Shown here: positions 43,945 to 55,284 of the stretch, one piece after another | How the letters are laid out: every line of letters starts with the position of its first letter | How positions within the stretch are numbered: position 1 is the stretch's first letter | NCBI RefSeq assembly: GCF_019320115.1 | Contig: NC_089587.1 | Coordinates: 88,368,939-88,432,938 of the forward strand | Origin: Miscanthus floridulus | Lineage: Eukaryota; Streptophyta; Magnoliopsida; Poales; Poaceae | DNA: 64,000 nucleotides | Direction: 5' to 3' | Translations under genes and position numbers: made by a program | The notes under the pieces: generated by a model | Database searches by the model: none | The model's input: the letters and a program-made list of their open reading frames with translations, nothing else | What the model was told of the DNA's origin: nothing

Positions 43945-44383
43945 TCATGCAACATCATCAAACTCCTCCTCTAGTTGCCTTTTCCCCCTCTTCTTCCCCA
44001 TCTTGCCACGCAAACTCCCACTGGAACCACTTTTCTTCCATTCATTGTCTGGGTTTAATTCACAACTTGTACTATAATGACCTTTCAATCCACAATGGCC
44101 ACAATTCCGTACCCCCGTTGTTTTCTTGTTAGAAGTCTCAACTCGAACTATCGGTTTCCCTTTGAGCTTCCTCCCCTTTGTACTAGCACCCTTCGACGCA
44201 CATTCCGAAATTAGCGTGTCTTTTCCAATTGCAGGAGAATGAGGATCCTCTTCAGTATCATTTGCCACTACTTCATCGACCGCAGGAACGTCAGGTCCTC
44301 TTATTCCATCTGACACATTTTCTTCGTTTCTAAGATTCCCCATCTACGATGGTCCAGTACCTACCGCAACTGATTCACCCCAC
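43945..44383 (-). pseudogene. FAR1-related (FRS) pseudogene, 3' end of last exon
   Basis: This is the C-terminal part of the gene that continues at 58996-61546 on the other side of the Copia element. It holds the C-terminal zinc knuckle CGHCGLKGHYSTSC (CX2CX4HX4C) typical of FRS/MULE-derived proteins and a basic tail (GKMGKKRGKRQ). Its frame does not join the upstream exon directly: a one-base loss at the insertion site region and a TAG before MGNLRN break it. The stop is at 43945. Confidence 0.8.
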
Positions 44384-46245
44384 TGAAAGGTCCTAATGGC
44401 TAGAGAGGGGTGAATAGCTTAATAAAATTTCTACAACAACACTTAACAAACCGGTTAGACAATTATGAGGCGAAGCAAGTGTTGTGCTAGCCTACTCAAT
44501 AAGCAAGCCACCTACCACAATTCTAGTTTAGATAGTATCTGTTTACACAATAGCTATGACACTACCCTATGTTAGTGTGCTCTCAAAGGCTAACTAAAGA
44601 GCCACACTAACCAAGCAAGCAAGCTCTCACAACTAGCTACACTAAAGAGCTTGACAACTAGTTTGCGGTAATGTAAAGAGAGTGATCAAGAAGGTTATAC
44701 CGCCATGTAGATGAAGGAACCAATCAATCACAAGGATGAATAACAATGAAGACCAATCACCTCGGAATCAATGATGAACACAGTGATTTTTACCGAGGTT
44801 CACTTGCTTGCCGGCAAGCTAGTCCTCGTTGTGGCGATTCACTCACTTGGAGGTTCACGCGCTAATTGGCTTCACACGCCAAACCCTCAATAGGGTGCCG
44901 CACAACCAATACAAGATGAGGATCACACAAGCCACGAGCAATCCACTAGAGTACCTTTTGGCTCTCCGCCGGGGAAAGGTCAAGAACCCCTCACAATCAC
45001 CACGATCGGAGCCAGAGACAATCACCACCCTCCGCTCAATGATCCTTGCTGCTCCAAGCCGTCTAGGTGGCGACAACCACCAAGAGTAACAAGCGAAACC
45101 CACAACGAAACACAAACACCAAGTGCCTCTAGATGCAAACACTCAAGCAATGCACTTGGATTCTCTCCCAATCTCACAAAGATGATGAATCTATGATGGA
45201 GATGAGTGGGAGGGCTTTGGCTAAGCTCACAAGGTTGCTATGTCAATGCAAATGGCCAAAGGTGTGAGCTTCAATCGGCCATAGGGCTTAAATAGAAGCC
45301 CCCACGAAATAGAGCCGTTGTACCCCTTCACTGGGACAACGCGGGCTGATCGGACGCTCCGGTCATGTTGACCGGACGCTGGACCTCAGCGTCCGGTCAC
45401 CCGACGACAGCCACGTGTCCCGATCTCAACGGTCACTTGAGTTGACCGGACGCTACGCTATAACTGACCGGACGCTGAGCCACCAATGTCCGGTCGTTTC
45501 CAGTAAGGTTCTAGAAACGCATTTTGCCCTCTGGACGCGTCCGGTCATGCACGACCGGACCCTGCCATCGTCCGGTCAGAGACCCTAGCCTCTGTGCGCT
45601 GCCCAACAACAGGACCAGACACACCTCGCCAGCGTCTGGTCGCTAAGCAACCCAGCATCTGGTCGTTTGACCGACGCCAGCATCTCTGCTGTTACAACTG
45701 ACCGGACGCGCCGGTTCCTCTTGGACCAGCGTCCGGTCACCTTGTGACCAGCGAGACTAACTCCTTTTCACCTCTAACTTCTTCACCCTTGCTCAAATGT
45801 GCCAACCACCAAGTGTATCACCTTGTGCACATATGTTAGCATATTTTCACAAACATTTTCAAGGGTGTTAGCATTCCACTAGATCCTAAATGCATATGCA
45901 ATGAGTTAGAGCATCTAGTGGCACTTTGATAACCGTATTTCGATACGAGTTTCACCCCTCTTAATAGTATGGCCATCAAACCTAAATGTGATCACACTCT
46001 CTAAGTGTCTTGATCACCAAAACAAAATAGCTCCTATGGTTTATACCTTTGCCTTGAGCTTTTTATTTTTCTCTTTCTTCTTTCTAAGTCCAAGCACTTG
46101 ATCATCATCATGGCATCATCATCATCATGCTATGATCTTCATTTGCTTCACCACTTGAGGTGTGCTACCTTTCTCATGATCACTTGATAAACTAGGTTAG
46201 CACTTAGGGTTTCATTAATTCACCAAAACCAAACTAGAGCTTTCA
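44384..46245 (-). repeat. 3' LTR of the Copia element (1862 bp)
   Basis: TGAAAGGTCCTAATGG to AGAGCTTTCA in plus orientation. It contains the GACCGGAC array (45350-45740), CCACGTGTCC near 45412, and a minus-strand TATTTAAG. Confidence 0.95.
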
Positions 46246-46262
46246 ATCTCCCCCTTTTTGGT
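46246..46262 (-). promoter_or_regulatory. Polypurine tract of the Copia element
   Basis: On the minus strand CCAAAAAGGGGGAGAT directly precedes the LTR start TGAAAGCTC, the expected position of the plus-strand primer. Confidence 0.9.
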
Positions 46263-47430
46263 AATTGATGACAACCCTTTCACAAAGATATTAATTGAAA
46301 TTCAATTGAATTCATGTTGCTTGCCCAAGCATATTTATCATATGTAAAAAGGATATGGACAAGTTTCATGAACCCCAAATGGTAGCAATTGCTCCCCCTA
46401 CATATGTGCTAAGAGTTTGGATTGTAGCTTGCACATATGCTTAGATAGGAAATATAGGAGACAATGTCTACCAAATTATGCTAAGGTATTAAAGATGGAC
46501 CTTTGAAGCGTGATACCAATCGGAGTGCACCATTATACCATCCTTAGCACCATGGTTAGCTTTATACCACTTGGAAACATACTTTGAAAAGATACCACTT
46601 GTAAAAACTTTCTTGGAAACGAAAATTATCTAGCGATTTCATTTCATCATTCAATCTTACAACTAGCATTCATCACACAAGCATGGATATTTTTAAATTT
46701 AGAACTTATGCCATGCAAGCAAACATATGAAACGCACATTCAAATGCACCATACAAGTTCATGAGCTTGCTCCCCCTACTTGTGTGCTCAAAATTTTAAT
46801 TAATCCCTTTCCTTTGTCATATTTCTCCCCTTTTCTCCCCTTTTGTCAAGTTCTTCCCCTATCACTTGTATCTTTATTTCTCTCCCCTTTGTCTTGTTGT
46901 CACTTATCTTTGTGCACTATTTCTCCCCCTTTGTCATCAATGACCACAAAGGCTTAAAATATAGATAGTACCACTTGTAGGGTCGAGATTATCAATGTCA
47001 ATCAATGGGGTGAGGATCATTTTCCCAAAATTGGTTCAAACTAGAACGTTTACCAAAGATATTTAACTCGGTTTGTTCCAAGGACAAGCTTCTTCACACC
47101 TCTAGATAAGGGTTATCTTGTACCATGTTGAGTTAAACACTTAGAGCTCATTTTCTAGATCAAACACTAGGTTTACAAGCCCATAAACATGTCATATGCT
47201 ATCACTAGATCAAGTCAAGCATAGAAGCAATAGTGATACCATATAAACATCAAATTTATTTGATTTTCATGAATGAGCCTAATAAAATTGAACCACTTGG
47301 GAGGTCCTAATGAAATTGAAAATGTGACTAGATGCACTAAACATGTCCTTAGCAAGGATGTATGTCATGCTAATCAACTTTTACCTTGAATAGCTCGAAG
47401 GAGAGGCATGTCATATAAGTGGGGGGTGCA
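46263..47430. other. Copia 3' untranslated spacer
   Basis: About 1.2 kb between the RNase H stop and the PPT with no supported gene. The frame at 46727-46957 is a Pro/Leu/Ser-rich translation of CTCCCC tracts. Several polypyrimidine stretches (near 46756, 46830-46945) look like spare PPTs on the minus strand. Confidence 0.6.
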
Positions 47431-48138
47431 TCAACACATATTTGAGAAATCCAATATGTTCAACTCATTCCTTAGCTTGCAAAACCTTTTCTCATCCAAT
47501 AGCTTGGTGAATATATCGGCAAGTTGATCTTTGGTGCCAATACTCTCAATGCAAATGTCCCCTTTTTGTTGGTGATCTCGTATGAAATGGTGACGTACAT
47601 CAATGTGCTTTGTTCTTGCATGTTGAACCGGATTGTTTGTCAACTTGATTGCACTCTCATTGTCACATAGCAATGGCACTTTCTTGAACTTGATTCTAAA
47701 GTCACTCAAAGTGGCCTTCATCCAAAGTACTTGTGCACAACAACTACCGGCGGATATATATTTGGCTTCGGCGGTTGATAATGCAACACTATTTTGCTTC
47801 TTTGATGACCATAAAATAAGTGATCTTCTCAACAATTGACATGTGCCCGAGGTGCTCTTCCTTTCAACCTTGCATCCCGCATAGTCCGAGTCGGAGTAAC
47901 CAACTAGCTCAAACTTTGCTCCTTTTGGATACCACAAACCAACATTTGGTGTATGCTTCAAGTACCTTAATATTCTTTTTGTAGCCTTCAAATGACTCTC
48001 TTGGTGAGGCTTGAAATCTTGCACACATGTATACACTAAACATGACATCCGGCCTTGATGCGGTCACATAGAGTAGGCTTCTAATCATAAACCGATACAA
48101 CTTTTGATCCACCATATTTCCACTTGCATCACTATCCA
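47431..48138 (-). pseudogene. Copia RNase H and RT C-terminus
   Basis: RNase H residues are present: GYSDSDYAG, ALSTAEAKYISA, LLCDNESAIKL, followed by the typical tail KHIDVRHHFIRD and LADIFTKLLDEKRF. Upstream, the RT end ASRPDVMFSVYMCARFQASP is in another frame; a small indel near 48000 separates the two. The stop is at 47431. Confidence 0.88.
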
Positions 48139-48639
48139 AGTTGTCATTGGTTCCCTCAATCTCTCATACCATGCTCTAGGTGCTTGCTTCAAGCCATACA
48201 AGGCTTTCTTCAACTTGTACATATGGTTGGGCTTCTTGTTATCTTCAAAACCGAGAGGTTGCTCAACATATACTTCTTCATTGATGTAACCATTGAGAAA
48301 TGCACTCTTAACATCCATTTGATAGAGCTTGATGTTGTGGGCACAAGCATAGGCTAGCAAGATTCTTATTGCTTCCAATCTAGCAACCGGGGCATATGTT
48401 TCTCCAAAATCAAGACCTTCAACTTATGTATTGCCTTGTGCTACTAATCTTACTTTATTCCTTACTACTATCCCATCTTGATCTTGCTTGTTTCTAAAGA
48501 CCCATTTGGTTCCAATCACATTGTGTCCCTTTGGTCTTTCTACCAACTCCCATACTTGATTTCTTGTGAAGTTATTCAATTCTTCATGCATAGCATTCAC
48601 CCAATCAACATCCTTTAATGCTTTATCTAGTGTAGTCAT
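48139..48639 (-). pseudogene. Copia RT N-terminal part, catalytic centre deleted
   Basis: It reads NAMHEELNNFTRNQVWELV, GTKWVFRNKQDQDG, then a TAA, then [50 protein letters not shown], i.e. RT up to about motif B. Directly after YERLR the sequence jumps to a segment that normally lies roughly 130 codons later ([12 protein letters not shown] in another frame). The YVDD motif is therefore missing. Confidence 0.88.
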
Positions 48640-49138
48640 CTACTATCACAAAGTCATATTTGTTTCCACCGATACTAGTATATTGTGTTGGCCCAAACAA
48701 ATCCATGTGCAATAACTTAAATGCTTTGCTAGTGCTCATCATGCTTTTCTTAGGATGGGTGTTTCCAACTTGTTTGCTGGCTTGACAAGAGCTACAAAGC
48801 TTATCCTTTTCAAACACAACATCTTTCAAGTCTTTAACTAAGTCATGCTTAACCAATATATTCAATTGTTTCATTCCAACATGACCAAGCCTTCTATGCC
48901 ATAACCAACCCATGCTAGACTTAGTGAACAAGCATGTAGATAATCTAGCTTCACTAGCATTGAAATCAACCAAGTATAGATTCTCATATCTAAAACCTTT
49001 GAAGATCAAATTAGAGCCATCTACACTTATGATCTCTACATCATCTACCCCAAATATGCATTTGAATCCAAGATCACACAATTGAGCCATGGATAGCAAA
49101 TTGAAGTTTAAGCTCTCTACTAGCAACACATTGGATGT
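48623..49138 (-). pseudogene. Copia pre-integrase and start of integrase core
   Basis: SNVLLVESLNFNLLSMAQLC leads into the GAG-pre-integrase region WHRRLGHVGMKQLNIL and CSSCQASKQ, then the first integrase motif HMDLFGPTQYTSIGGNKYDF up to VDDYTR. There it meets the RT segment: the second catalytic Asp, the Glu and the integrase C-terminus are gone. The right side is cut by the solo LTR at 49139. Confidence 0.9.
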
Positions 49139-52100
49139 TGTAACACCTCTGGTGTTTTAAATACTAAAATATGCCATGTCATCATATGCATTGCACATCA
49201 TTCTTGTGTTAGTGAAAACTTTGATATGCATTCACTAAAATAAGTTTACTTTTATGATTATATGTGTTGACTTGTGTGGATGAATCAAGTTCATAACCTT
49301 AGTGTTAAATTTGAATTCCAAAATCCTAATTTCCAGCATTTAAATTCTACCCTGGAAAACCTAATTTAAAATCTAAGCACATTTTGGGGTTGAGCCTAAA
49401 AGGAAAAGTGTAGAGCTTGTCAATGTGTACAAAGTTGGTTTTTAGAGTTTTCAAAGTTGTTATGTAAAATTTGGAGTAATTTGAAAGGGGATAAATTCTT
49501 AAAGTGTCCCCTTTTGATTTCAAACTTGCATTTTCAAATCTAGACAAAATTTGGGTAGGGTTATTAAAACAAAGTTGTAGAACTTTGAATTTGGAACAAC
49601 TTTTATTTTTGGAGATTTTTGAGTTATCATACAAATTTGAGAGTAATTTGAGAATTGAAGCGAGTGGCATTTTGGTAAATACCTTAAACAGTGCAAGCAG
49701 GCAGACACTCACCGTCGACGAGCTTCCACCGGCTTCTACGCACGTCCACGAGTGCCACCTCCTGCTTCGTGCTGGCATGGGGAAGCTGCTGCATGTCGTC
49801 TCCGTGTTCCTTGGCCGCGTTATAAAGCCGAGCCATCGTCGTCGTCCTCATCCGTTTCCTCTCCTCTGCTTCTCCCCTCTCGCGCCGCCGTCGCTCCGTC
49901 GGGCTCACGCCAAAGTCACCGAGCCTTCCCGTCTCCAACTAGTATCACCACCATAACCGTGTTTGCTTGACACACCAGTAGAGCCATCTAGCTGAGTCTC
50001 TCTCTCCTTGGAGTGCCCGACGGAACGTCGTCTTCCTCCTCTCCGGCGAGTTGTCGCCGCGATCCACTCCACCGTAGACACAGAGTTCTGGTGGGCTTCT
50101 CACTTTGCCGTTTATTGTTTCATGACCCTCATGATTTAGCATTGCTCGTAGTCTTGATCGTTCATCATTTGGCAGTTTGCTTTTGTCGGAACGAAGCTTT
50201 GTTGTGTGTTCACATCGCCGCTGTTGTCTCCAACGCCGACGACCTAGCTCCACCTCGACTTAGCCATCGTTCTTGCGCACATTAGCTTCAGGGTGAGCCA
50301 ATGATCATGCCTGTGTGTTCTATTTTATCTCTACCACACCATAGCCACTAGAACAGGCATCGCCGGCGAGCTCTATTTCGCCGTGCCGCCGCGCACGTCG
50401 TTCCTCTTGCTTAAGGGTGTTAGCGGGTCGATTAAGTACTGGGATAGGTTCGTTGCAAGTTCAGGAGTAAGCCGACGACCTTAGTCTCGTTGGTGAAGTA
50501 CTGAATCACCGGGTACATGTCGGCCATGCTCCACTGAGCCGCCATCATCGCTGGCAAGGTCGCTCCAGTGACCTAGAGCTTCAACCCATACCACCGGTGT
50601 GTGCGCAATGTCAAGGAGGTCATGCTGGTCCGAGTCCCGCTGCCGGAAATCTCGCAATCGGCGAGAACGCGCCGGTCAGAGGCTCGCCGTCGCGCTGCTC
50701 TCACTGACGAGTGGGACCCCGCTGTCAGTGACCATTTCAGTAAAAATGATTTTTTTCTATTTTGTAGAAATGATTAAATAGTGCTATGATTTGTTTATTT
50801 TGTGTAGAAATAAATAGAGCTCCAAAAATTATGAAAATTTTTGTGTGACCTCTCTGAGATGTGAACTATTTAGGAAAAATATTAAATATTACTTTTCAGT
50901 ACATTTTGAATGTGATAAAAATTGCTCAAAGTAATTAATAAATGGGATTCCATGATTTTTCTAGGCTTAAATAATCATCCAAAAATTATGAAAATTGTTT
51001 TTCCACTTAGTTATCATGTGATGGGTCTTCACAAAAATTTGGAGCTCATTTGGAAAAGGTTGATTTGTTTCATAATTTTTGAATTAATTAATTAATTAGT
51101 AAAAACAAATAGTAAACCTTAATGACTTAGGTTTTGTTTGAATTTGGGATTGAGTGATGACCTTGGGTCATTAGGAAAAATGATCCTTAGCACTTTGAGT
51201 AAGTGTTTGAGTTTATGATCAAGTTGTGATTATGAAAGGTTAATCTAAGTAAAACCTAGAGAAGGTTTAATTAGTTGTTAGCTTGTAACTATACCGCGAA
51301 GGAAAGTTGTATTTAAGTTATTAACTTTTGCATCCATCATCAAGCATCATGTTTTATATCTCACATTATTTTAAACATGGCATTATTACCACGTGTAGTG
51401 AACGAAAGTGAGAACGTGATAGTCAATCAAGTTGTTGAGGAAGTCAACCCACCGGTTGAGGTCGGGTTTGATATCTGTGGGACATCTCCAGAACCTGACT
51501 TTTTTGACAATCAAGGCAAGCCCCGGATGCATTTAAACTACCTTATGTTTTACAAAGTTATATCGCTTTTGTTTTTAAATACTGCATTAAGTGATTAGGA
51601 GTTGAGTGGAAACCTAATTTGTGCATTACCAACCTTGTTTTTCCATATCAACCTTGTTACCAGTTTTAATTCGAGAATGCCTAATTATGCTTAGCCATGC
51701 TTAGATCGATAAAAGTTGGGTGATTACATGTCACCTGTGAGATATAAATGGATTTTTGGTTTCGATGGGTTATTTATGTTATCATGAGATATAATCATGT
51801 GGAATAATAAATCTAGACCGGGCGGACTCGGTGTATGAGAGCCACAAGACATGGAGGTCTTGTGAGCAAGTTCTTTTCACCTATGTCGATTAAGAACCAT
51901 CCGTTGTTGAATTGCATGAGGTGAGACTTTGTAGTACTGGCCACATACTTTGGTAAGCCTTAACTCGGCTATTCTATTACGAGAATGGCTACTCGCGCAC
52001 TAGGAGTGGAGAGATGGCGAGAGTAGCATGTACCCATGTGGCAATGGGCTGGATTGGTGGAGTACTATGCTCTTGGGTGACATGGACCCGTTCTTGTTTT

Positions 52101-52942
52101 AGAGAATCTAAGGGTAGGTTGGTATATGTAGGTCAGGGACCTGCATATGTTGTGTGGTTGGAAATCCCCAACTGGGTTATAATTGGTTCGAATCATCGTT
52201 GCTCCTCGATCATGGAGACTCAACTCACTGTTCATCGTCGTAGTTAATAAATGGAATTTGAGTAGGATTTGAGAAAGAGTTTGATACGAAGTTCATGATC
52301 TCAATATGAATCATGCCAGCTTTATATATGATTCGTAAGAAAATTTAAATGTTGAAAGAAAGAATCTTGTTAGAGAGCTTTTACGCAAAAGAACTTTGAT
52401 TCTTGCTAAAGCCTTACCTTGAATCCCCGAGCCTTCATTCCTGAGTTTTCTCTGTTTATACGTCGGTTTAGTCTTGTTGAGTACTTTTGTACTCATGGTT
52501 CTTTAACCCTTGTTGCAGGTGAGCCTCATGGGCAGGTCTGCCTTGGATCATGCTGCATGACGGCTGTTCAAATCGAAGATGTCGAGTAAATGTGTGGCCC
52601 TTGGGCAGGGCACTTTAATTGCGTGTTTTGTTTCATGTTACTTAGGCTACTCCACTACTATAGTTTGTAATAATATCGTACTTAGTTTGTGAAACAACTG
52701 TTTTATAACTAAGTTATTGTAAGACTTCCACTATTTTACTCTGATGTATATTAATGAATAAACTGTTGTAATACTACAATGACTCTGTGATGGATCCTGC
52801 TCGGAAGAAATCGTGGATGATTCGGGTTTCTAGAGGACACCCGACAGACTTCTTAAGTTACCGGGAACATATGCATAGTCGTCAGAAGTCATTGGACAAT
52901 AACAGGTGCATGTGGGCCTATAATTTAGGAGGTTCTGCCACA
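49139..52942. mobile_element. Solo LTR of a large-LTR retrotransposon (3804 bp) nested in the Copia element
   Basis: It starts TGTAACACC and ends TTCTGCCACA (TG..CA). It splits the Copia pre-integrase frame between ISNDMSI and SNVLL. The flanks are GATGT (49134-49138) and GATAT (52943-52947), a 5-bp duplication with one change. No gag or pol domain is inside and no second LTR was seen, so a solo LTR is the simplest reading. TGTAACACC ends and a length over 3 kb suggest the Del/Tekay chromovirus group, but that is inference. Short frames inside (for example 51377-51598) carry no domain. Confidence 0.78.
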
Positions 52943-52947
52943 GATAT

Positions 52948-53412
52948 GCTCATATCATTGGATATTGCAATCTTACCAAGCCCTTTGACCTTGCCTTTGC
53001 TATTATCACCAAATGCGATACTATCATAACCATCATTGCCATTGGTGTTGATTGAGTTGAACATTCTTGCATCACCGGTCATGTGTTGAGCGCACCCACT
53101 ATCAAGAACCCAATGTCTTCCTCCGGCTTTGTAATTGACCTACAAAAGAAGATCAATTCCTTTTAGGTACCCAAACTTGCTTGGGTCCTTAAAGGTTAGT
53201 TACTAAGCTCTTTAGTATCTAAATAGCTTTCTTCTTTGAGCCCATCCATGGTTTACCAATGAACTTAGCCTTCACACCATTTGTACCCTTAGTAAGCATA
53301 TAGGATGAATCAAGCTTTATGAAGGATACATTAGCATTTTTGCTCTTGTTTTTGCATTCATGCTCTTTATGACCAACTTACTTGCAACTAGTGCAAAATC
53401 GACCATTGTTCT
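52948..53412 (-). pseudogene. Copia second zinc knuckle and protease
   Basis: This continues the gag-pol order with several stops. A knuckle-like CTSCK(stop)VGHKEHEC lies at about 53370. The aspartic protease motif is WVLDSGCAQHMTGD at about 53085-53125, followed by GDNSKGKVKGLGKIAISNDM. Gag and this part are one frame apart. Confidence 0.85.
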
Positions 53413-55155
53413 TCACAAACTAGTCTTGTGAGGAGCAAAGGCCGCCTTGCCTTTCTTGAGGGCATAGCCCAATCCCTCTTTATAGAGAGAAGCTCTTTGG
53501 CTACCCAAGCACATAAGCAAGCGGTCCTCACCACCATAAGCTTTAGCTAAAGTGTGAGTGAGCTTGTTGACCTCCTTCTTGAGGTTCTCATTCTCAACCA
53601 TTAGTGAGGCATCACAAGTGAGACCATCACTACTAGATGATGTAGAAGTGGAAGTGCTACAAGAAGGGTTAGTAGGAGCAACAATGATAGGCATAGATAG
53701 TGATTCATCAATTATATCATAAGTTAAACCTACATTGCAAGTTTCAGCATGCTTCCTTTTATTTTGCTCATCAAGCAAAGAGGAATGAGCCTTTTCAAGC
53801 TTTTTGTGAGCTTTGCCAAGCTTCTCATTGGCTTCCTCTAGCCTCTCATGAGATACATTGAGCTCATCAAAGGCTTGCTTAAGGGCTATTAGTTCCTTAC
53901 GCAAGCTTTTGCATTCCTTTCTCTTGATGTCAAAGTGTTCTTTAGCATCTTCTAGCATGTCAAATAGTTCATTCTTAGTAGGTTCATCATCATCACTATC
54001 ACTATCACTATCATGGTTATTTTTATTTTTATTTTCATCATCATGTTCTTCATTGCTTTCATCATCACTAGTTTGTACCTTAGTGGCCTTAGCCATGAAG
54101 CATGATGAAGATTTGAAGAGAGAAGACTTCTCATTGATAGCAATGCTTGCAATAACCTTCTTCTTGGTGGTCTTGTTGTCATCACTATCATCATCATCAT
54201 CACTTGAGGAGGCATCACTATCCCAAGTGACTACATATGAACTACCCTTCTTCTTCTTGAATGCCATCTTGTCCTTCTTCTCTTTCTTTTCCTTCTTGTC
54301 CTTCTTGTTCTTCTTATTGTCATCATCATTATCACTATTGTATGGGCATTGAGCAACAAGATGATCTTTGCTTCCACACTTGAAGCACCTTCTTGACTCT
54401 TCTTTGTTCTTGGATGAAGACTTCTTTCTTCTAGCCCGGTAGCCCTTCTTCATCATGAACTTTCCAAACTTCTTGACAAAGAGAGCCATCTTCTCATCAT
54501 CATCATCATCCCAAGATTCATCTTCTTCACTTGATGTTTCTTGCTTAGCTTTGCCCTTGGATGATGTGGCTTTGAATGCCATGCTCTTCTTCTTGTCATC
54601 TTTCTTCTCTTTCTTTTCTTCCTTCTCATCATCATCTCTATATGTGTCATCGATCATTATATCCTCCAAAACTTGGTTTGGTGTCATGGTGTCCAAACCG
54701 CTTCTTACTAGAATAGTGACCAATGTGCCAAATCTTGAGGGTAAGCATCTCAAGAACTTGTGGGAGAAGTCCTTGTCCTTCACCTCTTCTCCAAGTGCTT
54801 TTAGATCATTGACAAGCGCTTGAAGCCTATGAAACATCTTTGGCACACTCTCATCCTCCTTCATCTTGAAGCTTGCAAACTTCTCCTTGAGAATGTAGGC
54901 CTTTGCACCCTTCACGGCTTGAGTGCCCTTAAATGATTCTTCCAACTTCCTCCAAGCCTCATGTGCCATCTCAATATTCTTGATTTGCTCAAATGTTCTC
55001 TTATCAACTGCATCATGAATAGCACTTAGAGCAATGTCATTGTTTTGGAGAAGTACTTCTTCGGCCGCGGTGGGATTCTCCGGATCACCAATCTCAATTT
55101 TGGTTTCTACCACCTTCCACATCTTTCTATTGATTGACTTGATGTGTGTGGTCAT
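53413..55155 (-). CDS. Copia gag, 580 codons open
   Basis: From ATG 55155 (MTTHIKSINRKMWKV) the frame is uninterrupted. The UBN2-type capsid region covers residues 1-170 (HEAWRKLEESFKGTQAVKG, KFLRCLPSRFGTLVTILVRS). The knuckle CFKCGSKDHLVAQC lies at about residues 257-270, then very acidic/basic low-complexity runs (DDDDDSDDN, KKDKKEKKEKKDK) and a coiled coil (SHERLEEANEKLGKAHKKLE). In-frame sequence upstream (FDGTNYPYWKSK) matches the usual gag N-terminus, but no ATG precedes it, so the native start is lost or lies in another frame. It ends early at TGA, one frame off the next knuckle. Confidence 0.87.
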   Translation of the reverse strand: MTTHIKSINRKMWKVVETKIEIGDPENPTAAEEVLLQNNDIALSAIHDAVDKRTFEQIKNIEMAHEAWRKLEESFKGTQAVKGAKAYILKEKFASFKMKEDESVPKMFHRLQALVNDLKALGEEVKDKDFSHKFLRCLPSRFGTLVTILVRSGLDTMTPNQVLEDIMIDDTYRDDDEKEEKKEKKDDKKKSMAFKATSSKGKAKQETSSEEDESWDDDDDEKMALFVKKFGKFMMKKGYRARRKKSSSKNKEESRRCFKCGSKDHLVAQCPYNSDNDDDNKKNKKDKKEKKEKKDKMAFKKKKGSSYVVTWDSDASSSDDDDDSDDNKTTKKKVIASIAINEKSSLFKSSSCFMAKATKVQTSDDESNEEHDDENKNKNNHDSDSDSDDDEPTKNELFDMLEDAKEHFDIKRKECKSLRKELIALKQAFDELNVSHERLEEANEKLGKAHKKLEKAHSSLLDEQNKRKHAETCNVGLTYDIIDESLSMPIIVAPTNPSCSTSTSTSSSSDGLTCDASLMVENENLKKEVNKLTHTLAKAYGGEDRLLMCLGSQRASLYKEGLGYALKKGKAAFAPHKTSL

Positions 55156-55270
55156 CTTTGACTTCCAATAAGGATAATTTGTGCCATCAAATTGGGGTGG
55201 CTTCTTAGTGTTGTTAATTTGAGATATTTTTACATCGAAGGTTGTTAAGCCTCAAATCACAGTGACCTTG

Positions 55271-55282
55271 GCTCTGATACCA
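55271..55282 (-). promoter_or_regulatory. Primer binding site of the Copia element (tRNA-iMet type)
   Basis: On the minus strand TGGTATCAGAGC follows the LTR end CA after a 2-base spacer. This is the classical complement of the initiator tRNA-Met 3' end used by plant Copia elements. Confidence 0.95.
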
Positions 55283-55284
55283 AT

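Noticed and set aside
44829..45142. Recurrent frame (MWRFTHLEVHALIGF) present at 44829, 55730 and 56441
   Set aside because: It recurs because it lies in repeated LTRs; no upstream gene structure, and it contains the LTR leader rather than a domain.
53858..54352. 164-codon plus-strand frame, Ser/Phe/Leu-rich, looking like membrane segments
   Set aside because: Complement of the Lys/Asp/Glu-rich part of Copia gag on the minus strand.
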